The notes below the pieces were generated by a model. It was not told where the DNA came from and did no database searches. It saw only the letters and a list, made by a program, of their open reading frames with translations. Both the position numbers and the translations under genes were made by a program. Shown piece after piece: positions 53,559 to 63,930 of a DNA stretch of 64,000 bases; the first letter of the stretch is position 1; every line of letters starts with the position of its first letter. This DNA is from Leptospira stimsonii (lineage in GTDB: Bacteria > Spirochaetota > Leptospiria > Leptospirales > Leptospiraceae): positions 23,577 to 87,576 of the forward strand of contig NZ_QHCT01000010.1 of the NCBI RefSeq assembly GCF_003545885.1, written 5' to 3'.

Positions 53559-55898
53559 TTATTCCCTTATTTTTAGGATCGATAGAAGATCCATTGTTTT
53601 GATTTTTGAATACAAAATAAAATAGCTCAGGACGGAAGTTCCTAAAGTCATCAGAATCGCGACTGCGTAGGTGCGATAAGAAATAATCAGAGGGATTTTG
53701 AATCCTTCCGTTTCCACAGTCGTCATCAAAAGATAGGCAAAAGCATATCCTAGTATACATCCTATCGGGAGAGAAGCGATGATCTCCACTCCTAATTCTC
53801 CCGCTAAGATTCTAAAAACCTCTTCCCTTGTAAAACCGAGAATTCTTAAACTTCCAAGTTCGAAAATTCTTTCGGATAGGGAAATCATTGCAGTGTTGTA
53901 GACGACTCCGATTGAGATGACAGAAGCGAATATAAAAAGAATCACGGTCGTTGCGAGTGTGCTCCGGGACATCGTATCCGTAAATACTTTGAGGCTTCCC
54001 GCTCGTGTGGAAACACCCGAAATTTTAGGAACGTCCTTCAATCTGGACAATAACGCTGATTCTCCTTTAGCATCCGTTCTTAAGGCGATTAGGTTTACAC
54101 TTTCTCCTTCGCCTAACAATTGATTAACGGAATTGAGATCCATATAAGCGCCTTGTCCTAAAAGTTCTTCGACCAATCCGTCAACGCGAACTACGATCTT
54201 CTTTCGATTTCCCTCCAGGATTTCCATTTGAATTTGAGAACCGGTTTTGATTTTCATTTTTTCGGCGACCCCGGAATTCAAAAAAATTCCGGAGCTTGGA
54301 GGGGTGAGGATATTTCTTTTCTTTCCGACGAGTCTTCGTAATTCGGCCTTATCCGGTATTCCTTGCAGAGCCATTTCTTTGGAAAGATGTCCAACGCGAA
54401 TTCGAATCGGAATCATTCGATAACCTTCCGCGGATAATACGGCAGGATCCTTTTGCAGATCGTCGACTGCGGTCTTGGAAACGGGGCCTAAAAAAGAAAC
54501 GGTGATCGATTCCCTTTGGAGAAGATCGAATTGAATTTCGATCATCGCATTCACCGCGTCGCGCGAAAACATTCCTAAAACCATAATCATCACCGATGTT
54601 GAAATTCCAAGAATTGCGATCAAGGTTCTCGCGGGTCTCCTGGTTAGATTTCTTAAGATCATTCTGGTTTGTGTGGAAAGAGTTTTCGTATATGTTTCGA
54701 TCCAATTTTTTCGAAAACTCATAGGAACCGGCGCTCGCATCGCTTGAGCCGGATCCAATTTAAGAACTCCGAAAATCGAGTAAGTAGTTCCTAACGCTCC
54801 CGCAAGAATTCCTATTAAAATTCCGATTAAGCCCAAAGAGGGATTAAAAATAAAAACAAGGTGGGGGAATCGATAATATTCGGAGTAAAGATTTCTCATC
54901 GCGTCGCCGAGCCAGATTCCCACTAAAACTCCCAATATGGAACCGAGTCCGCTGATCACGGATATGATTTTGAGATAATGAAGAGCGATTTCTATATTCG
55001 AATATCCTAATGCTTTGAGCGTTGCGATCTGTTCCCTTTCTTTCGAGATGATTCGAGTCGATACGATATGAAGGAGGAAAGCGGCGACTCCGAGAAAAAT
55101 CATCGGTAAAGAGTAGGCCATCGTTTTCAGTTGTTTGAATTCATCCCTTAGAAAGGAATGAGACGGCAATTTATCCCTATCGTATGCGCCGTATCCTCCG
55201 TACGGTTCCAAAATCTGGTCGATTCTCTTTAGAACGGAAGTCTTTTGCGTTCCGGGGGCGAACATAAAAACCGCGTCGTTGAAGGCGCCCACCATTCCAA
55301 ACGCATTCTCCATTCCTTTTCGATCCATCCATAGAATTCCGAAATGTTTGTCGTCCGGAAGTGGATTGGTTCCGCGGAAAATATAAACGTACTCCGGTGA
55401 AAGTGCGATTCCGGTTACGGTGAGAATTTTTTTCTCCCCTTGCAAGATCCCGACGATCCGATTTCCGGGAGATAGTTTATTCGCAATTGCGAACGCTTCG
55501 CTTAACAAAACTTCGTTGTCGCCTTTGGGTAGTCTGCCGGAGCGAATATGAGGTACGTTGATTCCTTGCGATAAGGATACGAATCTTCCGGAAGTCGGGA
55601 GAGTTTCATTAGGAATATCTAATACGGCTTCTTGAACGATTCTCGATCGAATCGTTCCGATTCCCGGAACGTCGATCAAGTTTTGAAGAATCGATTCCGG
55701 CGCTCTTTTTAAGGAGACAAATCCCTGTGCGAAGTACGAGGAAGAATAGAATTTTTCACGCGCCGAAAAAAGGGAATCGTATGCGCTTCTGGATGCGACA
55801 AAGACCGCGATTCCCGCGGCGACGACCAATGCGATCGTGACTCCTTGGGCTTTGAGAGATTTCATTTCCCGAAAAACTTTGCGATCGAGGATTTTCAC
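53559..55898 (-). CDS. FtsX/LolE-type ABC transporter permease
   Basis: This 779-residue protein has an N-terminal helix, a large periplasmic domain, then FtsX membrane blocks twice (about residues 255-390 and 665-779). Motifs such as [18 protein letters not shown] and [19 protein letters not shown] mark the two coupling regions that contact the ATPase. This is the size of paired-FtsX permeases, longer than MacB or LolE. It overlaps the ATPase gene by 4 bp. Likely substrates are lipids, lipoproteins or peptides; none can be named. Confidence 0.88.
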   Translation of the reverse strand: MKILDRKVFREMKSLKAQGVTIALVVAAGIAVFVASRSAYDSLFSAREKFYSSSYFAQGFVSLKRAPESILQNLIDVPGIGTIRSRIVQEAVLDIPNETLPTSGRFVSLSQGINVPHIRSGRLPKGDNEVLLSEAFAIANKLSPGNRIVGILQGEKKILTVTGIALSPEYVYIFRGTNPLPDDKHFGILWMDRKGMENAFGMVGAFNDAVFMFAPGTQKTSVLKRIDQILEPYGGYGAYDRDKLPSHSFLRDEFKQLKTMAYSLPMIFLGVAAFLLHIVSTRIISKEREQIATLKALGYSNIEIALHYLKIISVISGLGSILGVLVGIWLGDAMRNLYSEYYRFPHLVFIFNPSLGLIGILIGILAGALGTTYSIFGVLKLDPAQAMRAPVPMSFRKNWIETYTKTLSTQTRMILRNLTRRPARTLIAILGISTSVMIMVLGMFSRDAVNAMIEIQFDLLQRESITVSFLGPVSKTAVDDLQKDPAVLSAEGYRMIPIRIRVGHLSKEMALQGIPDKAELRRLVGKKRNILTPPSSGIFLNSGVAEKMKIKTGSQIQMEILEGNRKKIVVRVDGLVEELLGQGAYMDLNSVNQLLGEGESVNLIALRTDAKGESALLSRLKDVPKISGVSTRAGSLKVFTDTMSRSTLATTVILFIFASVISIGVVYNTAMISLSERIFELGSLRILGFTREEVFRILAGELGVEIIASLPIGCILGYAFAYLLMTTVETEGFKIPLIISYRTYAVAILMTLGTSVLSYFILYSKIKTMDLLSILKIRE

Positions 55899-56623
55899 CA
55901 GTTCAACTCTTCCGATGTTTTTTTGCGGGAATTCTTTTTGTTGGAAATTACCGTTCCGTCTCTCATTTCGATGATTCGATCCGCCATCTGCGCGATCGTC
56001 GCGTTATGTGTGATGACGACGGTGGTCGTTCCCAATTCTAAATTCACTTTTGAGATTGCATCCAAGACGACCCTTCCGGTTTTGAAGTCGAGGGCTCCGG
56101 TCGGTTCGTCGCAGAGTAGTACATCCGGTCTTTTGGCGATTGCCCTCGCGATCGCAACTCTTTGTTGTTCTCCTCCGGACATCTGGGCAGGAAAGTGATC
56201 TTTTCTTTCAAGAAGGCCTACGAGTGAAAGCGCTTCCTCGGAAGACATCGGATGAGAGCTGAGTTCGGTTACCAAGGAAACGTTTTCCAGTGCGGTAAGA
56301 CTCGGAATTAGATTATAAAATTGGAATACGAACCCTACGTGATCCCTTCGATATAGCGTGAGACTTTTATCATCTTTTGAAAATAAATCGTGATCCTGGA
56401 AACGGACTTCTCCGGAAGTGGGGGTATCAAGACCGCCTAATATATTCAACAAAGTGGATTTGCCCGATCCCGAGGGACCCAAAAGAACGACGAATTCTCC
56501 GGATCGGAGTTCCAAATCCACTCCGTGCAGGGCAGGAACTTCGACCTCTCCCATCTTGTAGATTTTTCCGATTTTTTTGGCCTCGAATACGATCTCGGTT
56601 TTTTTCTGAATCTTTTGGGTCAT
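55895..56623 (-). CDS. LolD/MacB-type ABC ATPase
   Basis: This ATPase of about 242 residues has Walker [10 protein letters not shown], signature [19 protein letters not shown], Walker [13 protein letters not shown] and the H-loop [28 protein letters not shown] is typical of the LolD/MacB family. The ATG at 56623 is used because upstream residues lack any ATPase features. It is first in the operon with permease (4-bp overlap) and adaptor. Confidence 0.92.
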   Translation of the reverse strand: MTQKIQKKTEIVFEAKKIGKIYKMGEVEVPALHGVDLELRSGEFVVLLGPSGSGKSTLLNILGGLDTPTSGEVRFQDHDLFSKDDKSLTLYRRDHVGFVFQFYNLIPSLTALENVSLVTELSSHPMSSEEALSLVGLLERKDHFPAQMSGGEQQRVAIARAIAKRPDVLLCDEPTGALDFKTGRVVLDAISKVNLELGTTTVVITHNATIAQMADRIIEMRDGTVISNKKNSRKKTSEELNW

Positions 56624-56756
56624 CGCAGTGGGCCATTCTGTTTTTTTTCGAACTTGAGAAAAGAAAAATAATTTTCCTCGGAGTTGATTTACATCATCGA
56701 ATGTGTATCCTTTCCATAATCCGATCCGCATTGAACAAAAGGAAATATTTTATTCT

Positions 56757-57777
56757 ATGCCTCCAACGGGTCCGTCCCATCCTCCGCCTGACTTTCCGGT
56801 TCTCCCGATCTCTTTGACGATCACCGTTTTTGTTATCTTCGTTCTTTGGTTCAAAAGAGTTCGATTTTCCTTCGATCGATGGTTCGTCTTTTTCTTGTTA
56901 ACCTTGAGTTGTCTTCATTTCGCCCATATCTTAAGAAGAGATTTTGGCAGATCCTATTTTGTTTTCGTTTTTTTATTCTTTATTTTTAAAATTTCAGAAG
57001 AATCGCGATGGTTGTTCGATCTTTTTTTCGGTCCGGAAGGACGGATCTTAAAACGCTCCACTTTTGTTTCTTTGCTTTTTTATTCCGGATTCAGTTCTTT
57101 CGGATTTACAAAGCCGAAAAGGAACCGATAAATCCCGCGATCGAATCCTGACGATTCGGATGGTTGAAGGTTTTGATCGCCCTTGTATTTTCGATTTTGA
57201 TCTATCAAACTATATTTTTTTTTGGAATGAGTTTGCGGATTCTTATTCCGAAAGAATTTTGCCTCCGATTCGAGGATACGATATTCTAATCTTTACGATT
57301 CTTTTTTCGCTCTTTGGAGTTCGCCCGAGTATGATTCATTCTGCGTGGCTTCTCGGACAGAATGATTCTGATTCGATCGTGAAAAAGAGGAAATACGAAT
57401 GATCGGGTTTGGAGTTCGAAAAATGAAACGAATACGCCATCGCTGTGAAAGAACATAAGGATCAAAAAAAGCCGGATCGGAACAGTGAATTCTCCCTGGA
57501 CCGATCGGCCGAAGAATTGAACATTCCAAGAGCTCGTATCACGCAGGTTTTAAACGAGGTTCTGGGAACGAATTTCTACAATTTTGTAAACGAATCTAGA
57601 GTTCGTGAATTCATTCGTCTTTCGGATTCTTCTCCGGAAGAAAGAACTTTCCGTTTTGCACTTGGCTATCGAAGCCGGTTTTATTCCAAATCCACCTTCA
57701 ACCCGTCCTTCAAGAGAATCGTGGGATCGACTCCTTCCCTTTATATCTCCGAAAAAAGGCAAAAAAATGAGTCTTAG
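56757..57777 (+). pseudogene. Broken AraC-family regulator with N-terminal membrane domain
   Basis: Membrane helices run in one frame from the ATG at 56757 to a stop near 57130. A second frame carries VLIALVFSILIYQTIFFFGM (about 57167-57280), a third carries DILIFTILFSLFGVRPSM to a TGA at 57400-57402, and AraC HTH sequence follows (ELNIPRARITQVLNEVLGTNF). A further shift near 57655 is bridged by VLHLAIEAGF in another frame, before KSTFNPSFKRIVGSTPSLYI. Three frames and at least four lesions mean it cannot be expressed. It once resembled the Leptospira 7TM-AraC regulators. Confidence 0.8.
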
Positions 57778-57870
57778 CCGATTGGTTCGGTCGACGATTT
57801 TCGTCCACTGGGTTATACTCAAGTGCCATAAAATCAAGCGCCCGAAGATGTCTTGAGAAAAGGAGAAAAT

Positions 57871-58761
57871 ATGATTCAAAAAACGATTCTTATACTTATG
57901 ATCGGCCTTTCCGTTTTACTTTGTAAAAAGGACGAGAAAAACGACGATCTTACGATTGCGACCTTGGGATTTATCGCGGCGACCGGATTTTGTAACGGAA
58001 CGCTTGCTACGACCGGAACCGGAGTTTCCAAGGCGACCGCGACGATCGATTCTTCTTCCGGTTGTGTGACGGGTGTTACGACTTGTATGGACTCGGCTCT
58101 TCCTTCTTGGATCAAAGACAATTTTAAATGTTCTACGGCTTATGTTTCCGGGAGTTCCTACGTTTTTAAATCGCAGAACGTTCCGAATACGAAGAGTTAC
58201 TACTACGGTTCCACGTCTCCCCTGTTCGAAGCTCTTCCGGGAGGTAATACTCCTGCGGGGAACAATTCTATCTCCAGTCAAAAATTAGTTTATGCGATTC
58301 CTTCCACTCCTACGAAAGGAACCGGAACCGTGAGCACTCAAGGCGGACTCGTATCCATCGGTATCACCGTAAACGGTCTTGCGATTTTCAACAACGCGGC
58401 GGCTCCTCCGGATACTCTTGCGGTCGAAGCGATGACCTTTGACAACTTCGGCGGTCACCCTCAAAACCAAGGTGTTTATCATCATCACGCGGCGGTAACA
58501 AAAGTCAGCAATAACGATGCGAATTTGATCGGAATCATTTTGGACGGTTATGCGATTTACGGTGAAAAGTGCGACAATGGAACCGCGGCAACCGGCGACG
58601 ATTTTACGCCAACATTAGATTCTTTGCATGGACATACCGCGGCTACGGTTCACTTTTCGACTCCTACCTATCACTACCACTACGTGCTGGACGCGACCGC
58701 AACGATTAAAACTCTAATGGGTTCCTACTTTTACGGTACGATAGGAAGTGTTTCTAACTAA
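57871..58761 (+). CDS. YHYH-domain lipoprotein
   Basis: This 296-residue lipoprotein has signal MIGLSVLLC, where Cys is the lipid site. The mature protein holds the YHYH domain: TFDNFGGHPQNQGVYHHHAAV, LIGIILDGYAIYGEK and TYHYHYVLD. Such His clusters suggest metal binding, and the family is often linked to copper or oxidase genes. The ATG at 57871 follows AAGGAG at six bases. It overlaps the next gene by 14 bp, and a SCO-like gene completes the operon. Confidence 0.88.
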   Translation: MIQKTILILMIGLSVLLCKKDEKNDDLTIATLGFIAATGFCNGTLATTGTGVSKATATIDSSSGCVTGVTTCMDSALPSWIKDNFKCSTAYVSGSSYVFKSQNVPNTKSYYYGSTSPLFEALPGGNTPAGNNSISSQKLVYAIPSTPTKGTGTVSTQGGLVSIGITVNGLAIFNNAAAPPDTLAVEAMTFDNFGGHPQNQGVYHHHAAVTKVSNNDANLIGIILDGYAIYGEKCDNGTAATGDDFTPTLDSLHGHTAATVHFSTPTYHYHYVLDATATIKTLMGSYFYGTIGSVSN

Positions 58762-59308
58762 GACGCTTTCGATTTTTTTCGTTTTCTTGACGACCTTCTT
58801 TACGATCGGTTGTCAAGGAAGCGTTACGATCGAATCTTCCGACCCGAACCTCGCCGTATTTAAGGATAAGGTTTACTATAAACTTAAACCATTCAACGGT
58901 TTTATCCGAACAACCTTTCCAGCATTGGATGAAATTCAAATAACTGAATTCAAAGACGGGCTGGAAGACGGAGAATATATCTCACGAAACGAAAGTGGAA
59001 TTGTTTTGGAAAAAAGGACTTTCAAAGAAGGCCTCAAGGTGGGAGTTCACCGCGCATGGTATCCGAACGGAAACAATCGTTTTTACGCGGAATTCAGTTC
59101 CGGTAAATATATCAACGACCACTGGGAATGGTATGACAACGGTAAACCTTCCCTCTACGAGAAGTTCGACGAAAACGGAAAATTGATCGTTGTGAAAAAG
59201 TGGAATCGGAACGGACAAATCTATATGAATACCGTGATTGCGTCCGACGGAAGTTCCGTGGGATTACCGGGAAGTAAAATCTGCGAGCCGATCAAAAAAA
59301 CGGACTAA
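58748..59308 (+). CDS. MORN-repeat (YwqK-like) lipoprotein
   Basis: This 186-residue lipoprotein has signal TLSIFFVFLTTFFTIGC. The mature part contains MORN-like repeats: EFKDGLEDGEYI, TFKEGLKVGVHRAWYPNG, EFSSGKYINDHWEWYDNG. The start is GTG at 58748, overlapping the end of the YHYH gene. In such operons it may shield or anchor partners at the membrane. Exact role unknown. Confidence 0.85.
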   Translation: MFLTKTLSIFFVFLTTFFTIGCQGSVTIESSDPNLAVFKDKVYYKLKPFNGFIRTTFPALDEIQITEFKDGLEDGEYISRNESGIVLEKRTFKEGLKVGVHRAWYPNGNNRFYAEFSSGKYINDHWEWYDNGKPSLYEKFDENGKLIVVKKWNRNGQIYMNTVIASDGSSVGLPGSKICEPIKKTD

Positions 59309-59317
59309 GAAAAGAAT

Positions 59318-60034
59318 ATGATAAAAGTTTTATATAGTGTCTTGCTCCTTCTCTTTGTGATCGCCTGCGACGAAAAGAAGGAAACTTTTTATCCGGAGTT
59401 AACCCATTCTTCTTCGCCAAAAAAAGGAATTCTTCCTTATTTTAAGGGCGATGTGATGGATCCGTTTTGGCCGGCCGAGGACGGAGTCATGCCCTCCGAT
59501 CTAAAAAAAATTCCGGAGTTTTCCCTCGTCTCCCAGGAGAATCAAGAATTTAATCTCAAGAATCTCAGAGAAAAATATACGTTAGTCGTATTCTTCTACG
59601 CAAAATGTAGAGGGATTTGCCCGATGATCACTCGGAATATGCTGACTTTTATTCCTAAGATTCAGGATCAAAAGGATGTTCAGGTCGTTTCCATTTCGGT
59701 AAATCCGGAAATCGACACGGTGGAAGTTCTGAAAAAATTCAGATCCCTTTACAAGATTTCACAAAGCCAATGGACCTTTCTTACCGGTTCTAAAAAGACG
59801 ATTTTTAATCTTGCGAGAAATCAATTCGGAGCGGATATAAAAGTCATTCAAGGAAAAGACGATCTCAACGATTTCGTTCATACCGAAAACGTCTATCTGA
59901 TCGATCGGAAGAATTATCTTCGCGGTGTGTATCGCGCGAAAGGAACCGGAGATTTGGAGAGGCTCCTGATCGAATTGAATACCCTGAAAGAAGAAGATAA
60001 GAAGAATTCCTCCCTCGTGATTTCGAATCCATAA
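59318..60034 (+). CDS. SCO1/SenC-family copper protein
   Basis: This 238-residue lipoprotein (lipobox VIAC, Cys17) has a thioredoxin fold. The copper ligands of SCO proteins are present: Cys97 and Cys101 (KCRGICP) and His188 (FVHTENVYLID). It should handle Cu for cytochrome oxidase assembly or periplasmic copper redox. It is third in an operon with the YHYH and MORN lipoproteins, 9 bp after the latter. Confidence 0.92.
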   Translation: MIKVLYSVLLLLFVIACDEKKETFYPELTHSSSPKKGILPYFKGDVMDPFWPAEDGVMPSDLKKIPEFSLVSQENQEFNLKNLREKYTLVVFFYAKCRGICPMITRNMLTFIPKIQDQKDVQVVSISVNPEIDTVEVLKKFRSLYKISQSQWTFLTGSKKTIFNLARNQFGADIKVIQGKDDLNDFVHTENVYLIDRKNYLRGVYRAKGTGDLERLLIELNTLKEEDKKNSSLVISNP

Positions 60035-60508
60035 AAGAAAACGTTCGTCTTGCAAGTGCAAACGAAAATTCGAAATCCCTCTTACGCGGAATTTCTATTT
60101 CGATCCCTTCACGCGTTCAAAAGAAAGCGCCAACGATGGAGAATGGAGGAGTTCCTACATATTTCGATTTTTGATATGGTCTTCATTTCTACGATTCCAA
60201 TCGGAGTTCCTTCCTTCTAATTTTTGGAGGGAGAATCATATGAAGAATTTCAACTGAATATAGAATCATTCTTGCTCGGGTCCGAATCAAGTCGAAGCGG
60301 ATTCAGGATTCTGTTTTTTTTTGCGGATTCTTTGTCGGAAGAGCATTCCAATCTTCGAATGTGATTTGAGAAAGATCGCCCACGATCTTGGAAAAAAAGA
60401 ATCTCTTTCCAAAAAAAAAATCCGAAAATCCGCTCCATTGCGTTTGCGACGAGAACCGTAAGAATCGAAGGGGAAAAAATTTTCCCCGATTCAGAGGAGT
60501 AAAAAACG
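60035..60508. other. Spacer with GGAGTTCC motifs
   Basis: No gene is supported. GGAGTTCC occurs near 60147 (GGAGGAGTTCCTACAT) and again near 60203 (CGGAGTTCCTTCC). The AT-rich end near 60400-60490 should hold the ssb promoter. Confidence 0.45.
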
Positions 60509-60862
60509 ATGAAAAATCTATCACATATCATTCTGGACGGAAATCTAACGGCCGATCCGGAACTCAAAACTCTCAACAGCGGAAAGAGCGTCGCTACCTT
60601 TACTTTGGCGGTCAATCACGATCATCGATCCACACCCGATCAGCCTGGGGAGGTTTCGTATATAGACATAGAAGCGTGGGAGCGGCAGGCCGAGAACTGC
60701 CACGAATATCTAAAGAAGGGGAAAAAAGCGACCGTGATCGGAGAACTCAGGCAGGATCGTTGGAAATCTCAAGACGGTGGAAATCGAAGTAAGATGAAGG
60801 TTGTCGTTCATACCGTACGTTTTGACGGATTACCGGGAAAGAGGGAAAAGGAAGCGGCTTAG
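60509..60862 (+). CDS. ssb: Single-stranded DNA-binding protein
   Basis: This 117-residue OB-fold protein begins HIILDGNLTADPELKTLNSGKSVATFTLAVN and has VSYIDIEAWERQAENCHEYLKKG, both classic SSB features. It is shorter than E. coli SSB and lacks the acidic C-terminal DDDIPF-like tip, ending KREKEAA. It may be a secondary SSB or rely on other partners. It stands alone with a long hairpin downstream. Confidence 0.9.
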   Translation: MKNLSHIILDGNLTADPELKTLNSGKSVATFTLAVNHDHRSTPDQPGEVSYIDIEAWERQAENCHEYLKKGKKATVIGELRQDRWKSQDGGNRSKMKVVVHTVRFDGLPGKREKEAA

Positions 60863-60868
60863 AATTTT

Positions 60869-60900
60869 TTAGAGAGAGAATCGAAAGATTCTCTCTCTAA
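60869..60900 (+). terminator. Long hairpin downstream of ssb
   Basis: A perfect 14-bp stem, TTAGAGAGAGAATC with GATTCTCTCTCTAA, with a GAAA loop lies 7 bp after the ssb stop. There is no T tract directly after it, so it may end or protect the ssb transcript. Confidence 0.6.
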
Positions 60901-61250
60901 AGCAAAGAAGTATATTCAATTTTTTTTAAATTAACTTTTTGTCTTTTGAGACGGAGCATATGCTGGCGGAAGTGAATTCTATTTTTTTATTCCTGCGCGA
61001 GTCCAGAGAATATTCATTTTTCTCGAGATTGCCAAACCGGGTAAAACCGAAGGTACCGAGTCGGAAAGTTCAACTCGATTTTTAATATTCATTCTTAAAT
61101 GAATCCATTCGAGAGAATTGGGAAAACGAAAGCCTTTTTGCAAAATATAGATTCGTGTGATTTTCGATCGAGGAGTTTTCGTCAAAATTCGCTTTCTATC
61201 GCTGAACCATTTTTAGGGAAGAAGCAAAGTCATCGCAACGTTCTTTCGTA
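60901..61250. other. Spacer downstream of ssb
   Basis: An open frame on the minus strand near 60979-61185 lacks start support and coding-like composition. No gene is called and no repeat was identified. Confidence 0.35.
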
Positions 61251-62096
61251 TCAAACCGGAATATTCTTCCAGCGCCTCCAAAAGAAAGAAGCCGGAAATG
61301 CCACGAGATACATAATAAATCCATAAAGTAGAATCGTGATCAAAACTCTGGGATCTCCCGTCTGTTCGTTCGCTAAAAGAAGGGCGAGAGAAAGATTCCG
61401 AATTCCGCTCACGACCCCGATGCTCCTTCGGTCTTCCGACTTATCTTTGAATAAAAAAATTCCGATCGTAAAAGATAAACCGGTAACAAGGACGATTGTA
61501 ATCCAGATTGGAAGACCGAATTCTAAGATTTGTTCCGAATATTGGAAGGCGAGATAGAAAATGGAAAATCCAAGAGACAAATTGCTGGTTCTTACGAGAT
61601 ACGGGGAAATTTGAAAGGCGACGGATTCTTTTTTTTTCCGAATCCAAAATCCGATTCCTAAAGGAAGTCCGAAGAAGACTAATCCGATCGCCAATAATTT
61701 AGGAAGAATCCGAAGCGCTTTTTCAAATTCGAAGAACGAACTTCCGGAATACAATGTGATGAGAAGAGGGGCCGTAAAGAGGCTTGTAAAATTCAAGAGG
61801 CTCAACATGGCCGCCCCCGTTCCTGACGAGCCCTTCGCTTTTAAGATGAATAATCCTGCCGAAGCACCTCCGCCCGAGCAAGTGCAGAGAAAAATTCCGA
61901 GACGGATCGAAGGAGAAAGTGAAAAGACTTTGCAAAGAAGAAATGCGAAAAGAGGAAGTAGAAAGAGATTGAGAAAACAAACCACAATTCCCGTCGTAAA
62001 CATCTTCTTAGTAGAATCCAACTGTTCCGAGGTGAGTTCGAGTCCGAGGGAACTCATTGAAGACAAGGCAAGAAGAATGAGGGCGGCTTCTAACAT
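61251..62096 (-). CDS. BASS-family (bile acid:sodium symporter-like) membrane transporter
   Basis: This 281-residue protein has about nine membrane helices. CTCSGGGASAGLFILKAKG and GVVSGIRNLSLALLLA are characteristic of bile acid:sodium symporter (BASS/SBF) proteins. The ATG at 62096 follows GGAG at six bases and precedes MLEAALILLAL, the usual short leader. An upstream in-frame start at 62195 is not needed. It likely imports an organic acid with Na+; substrate unknown. Confidence 0.85.
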   Translation of the reverse strand: MLEAALILLALSSMSSLGLELTSEQLDSTKKMFTTGIVVCFLNLFLLPLFAFLLCKVFSLSPSIRLGIFLCTCSGGGASAGLFILKAKGSSGTGAAMLSLLNFTSLFTAPLLITLYSGSSFFEFEKALRILPKLLAIGLVFFGLPLGIGFWIRKKKESVAFQISPYLVRTSNLSLGFSIFYLAFQYSEQILEFGLPIWITIVLVTGLSFTIGIFLFKDKSEDRRSIGVVSGIRNLSLALLLANEQTGDPRVLITILLYGFIMYLVAFPASFFWRRWKNIPV

Positions 62097-62147
62097 GGAT
62101 TCTCCGTAGTATTTTTCTTTCTTTAAATTGCAATCAAAGATGCAAAC

Positions 62148-62555
62148 GTGAATTCTCCCGAAGTCAAAGAAAAAGAGGGAGTTCCTACGTTTCAAGAAAC
62201 TACGATCGGATTTCGATTCGTTTCGGGGGAGAATCCTACTTTAAATGGCGGAGTTTCCACTCTCAATTTTACAGGTGCAGAAGGAAACGGTGCAGTTCAA
62301 ATCTCCTCCGCACCGACGAATAGCGTTGGATCTTTTGGAAATTCTTCTGGATCCTACACTTATGTAGTTTATAAAGGAACATGCCCAATCTCAACTTCTA
62401 CGACTTTAGCTGTTGCTGGCGTTGACTACACAATTACTTCTGGAACATCAACAGTAACAACCTCGGGAAGCATTCGATTCAATGTAGCTGGTGCATACAC
62501 CATCTTCATTACATCAAACAATGCCTCTGGAGCAACTTTTCAGCTAGTAAACTAA
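62148..62555 (+). pseudogene. Fragment of a Ser/Thr-rich surface protein
   Basis: The open frame (GTG at 62148) encodes a beta-rich, Ser/Thr/Gly-rich stretch, FRFVSGENPTLNGG to GAYTIFITSNNASGATF, without a signal peptide or lipobox. Its first 15 codons run through a GGAGTTCCTACG spacer motif. It reads as the C-terminal remnant of a larger exported protein. A terminator follows at 62581. Confidence 0.5.
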
Positions 62556-62580
62556 GAAAGGCTTAAAACACATACTGATA

Positions 62581-62613
62581 AAAGACTCGGGATTAAACAC
62601 CGGGTCTTTTTTT
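62581..62613 (+). terminator. Intrinsic terminator
   Basis: The stem AAGACTCGG / CCGGGTCTT, with one T-G wobble and an A/T-rich loop, runs into seven T. This is consistent with termination downstream of the Ser/Thr-rich fragment. Confidence 0.8.
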
Positions 62614-62834
62614 ATGCGAAACTTTAAAGGCACATCGGGAGAGCCTTTCTGTTTATTCTTTAAATGTGCGAAAAATTTAGGACGTTATCCTATCCTTTCG
62701 AAAAAGCGAGAAAAAGTATCCAACCAATTTGCCGCAACCAAAGAAGAAATAGGAGTCAAATATCATAAGAAATGACTTAATAATCAAATTTTTGATTTAA
62801 AATAAAATTCATAATATTCTTTACTCATTAATTC

Positions 62835-63599
62835 CTATTCACAAAAAGAATAGCTATTCAGATTTAGAAGTTCGTTTGGTTGAATTCTATATATCTTATT
62901 TATCTCACCTATCCTTGTTCTGATTACAATAAAAATACCTGCTTCTACTGAAGATTTTAATACCTCAATATATTTATTTCCTATTTGATAGTTTGATACT
63001 TTTCGAATTTTTCCTGGAATATATTTTTCGATAAATGCATCCTCAACCAACTCCTCATTTTTAGGAGATAGAAATGCGTCTTTGAATAAGTCTATGGTCA
63101 AACAGTTGTCAAAATAGTTTAAATTGCCGATCAAATGTGGTTTTTGAATTTCCTTTACTATATTATTTTTCAAGTCCCATTCATCAGATAATTTCTCCAG
63201 ATTATCTGAGAGAATTCTAATTCGTGATTCTGAGCAATAGACAACAATCGTTCTAAGATATTTTGACTTCGGATTCAGGCCTCTGTAAAAAATCCTATAT
63301 TCAGATTCAAATGTCCTTCCAATACTAAAACTAAATTTTGATTTATTATAAACTTCCTTATAAATATATCCAGCAGGAACCAATTTATCCACTGATCTAA
63401 TCTTACTAAAAAAATCAACGTATTCTAATTGAGAATTAACATTTTTGTCATACATCCCGTATGCAAAAGAAATGTTTCCTTTTGATAATGAAAACAAGTA
63501 TTCATCTACAACAAAAGCATTTTTTACGAATATGTCCGAGTCAAATTTTTTACAACTACTCGAAAACAAAAATAGAATCAAATAATAAGTAATTTTCAT
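62835..63599 (-). CDS. Putative lipoprotein in AT-rich island
   Basis: This 254-residue protein is counted from the ATG at 63599 with ITYYLILFLFSSSC as signal and lipobox. The mature part is rich in Lys, Tyr, Phe and Ile and has few recognisable motifs. Its AT-rich codon use differs from most genes in the window. No RBS is visible before either possible start (63599 or 63647). Family unknown; a transferred origin is possible. Confidence 0.6.
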   Translation of the reverse strand: MKITYYLILFLFSSSCKKFDSDIFVKNAFVVDEYLFSLSKGNISFAYGMYDKNVNSQLEYVDFFSKIRSVDKLVPAGYIYKEVYNKSKFSFSIGRTFESEYRIFYRGLNPKSKYLRTIVVYCSESRIRILSDNLEKLSDEWDLKNNIVKEIQKPHLIGNLNYFDNCLTIDLFKDAFLSPKNEELVEDAFIEKYIPGKIRKVSNYQIGNKYIEVLKSSVEAGIFIVIRTRIGEINKIYRIQPNELLNLNSYSFCE

Positions 63600-63689
63600 A
63601 TTTTTTTTAAAAGGAGACCCCATACTTTTCAAAAATCCAACGCTCAAAATAAAAATCGAGAAAATTATTGGAAATAAGTTTATTTTTAA

Positions 63690-63839
63690 TTATTCACCAC
63701 TAAAGTTTGCAAAGTTCTTAACAAGTCCAGGAAAATAAACAACATTATATTCAACACCTATAATATTTCTTTTTCTACCTTTGGTTGTAAAGCTTCCGTA
63801 AAAATTTGGTAAGAATACTTTCTTTATCTTTTGTCTTCT
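63690..63839 (-). pseudogene. C-terminal coding fragment without start
   Basis: The frame reading KKVFLPNFYGSFTTKGRKRN and then IIGVEYNVVYFPGLVKNFANFSGE to a TAA at 63692-63690 is strikingly protein-like. It has no start codon and is preceded by a stop next to one arm of an inverted repeat. It is most likely the tail of a disrupted gene. Family unknown. Confidence 0.4.
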
Positions 63840-63876
63840 TTATTTCATGAACAAAGAAAACAAAAGATAAAGAAAG
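63818..63876. repeat. 17-bp perfect inverted repeat
   Basis: CTTTCTTTATCTTTTGT (63818-63834) pairs perfectly with 63860-63876, leaving a 25-base spacer. It separates two coding-like minus-strand fragments in the AT-rich end of the window. It could be a mobile-element scar, a terminator or a recombination site. Confidence 0.7.
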
Positions 63877-63930
63877 AATTATTAAAATAATTTCTTCAAT
63901 GAAGGACTACCAATTACTTCTTGTGTACTA

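Noticed and set aside
60979..61185. Minus-strand open frame in the ssb-BASS spacer
   Set aside because: It has no RBS and shows no motif or coding-like codon use.
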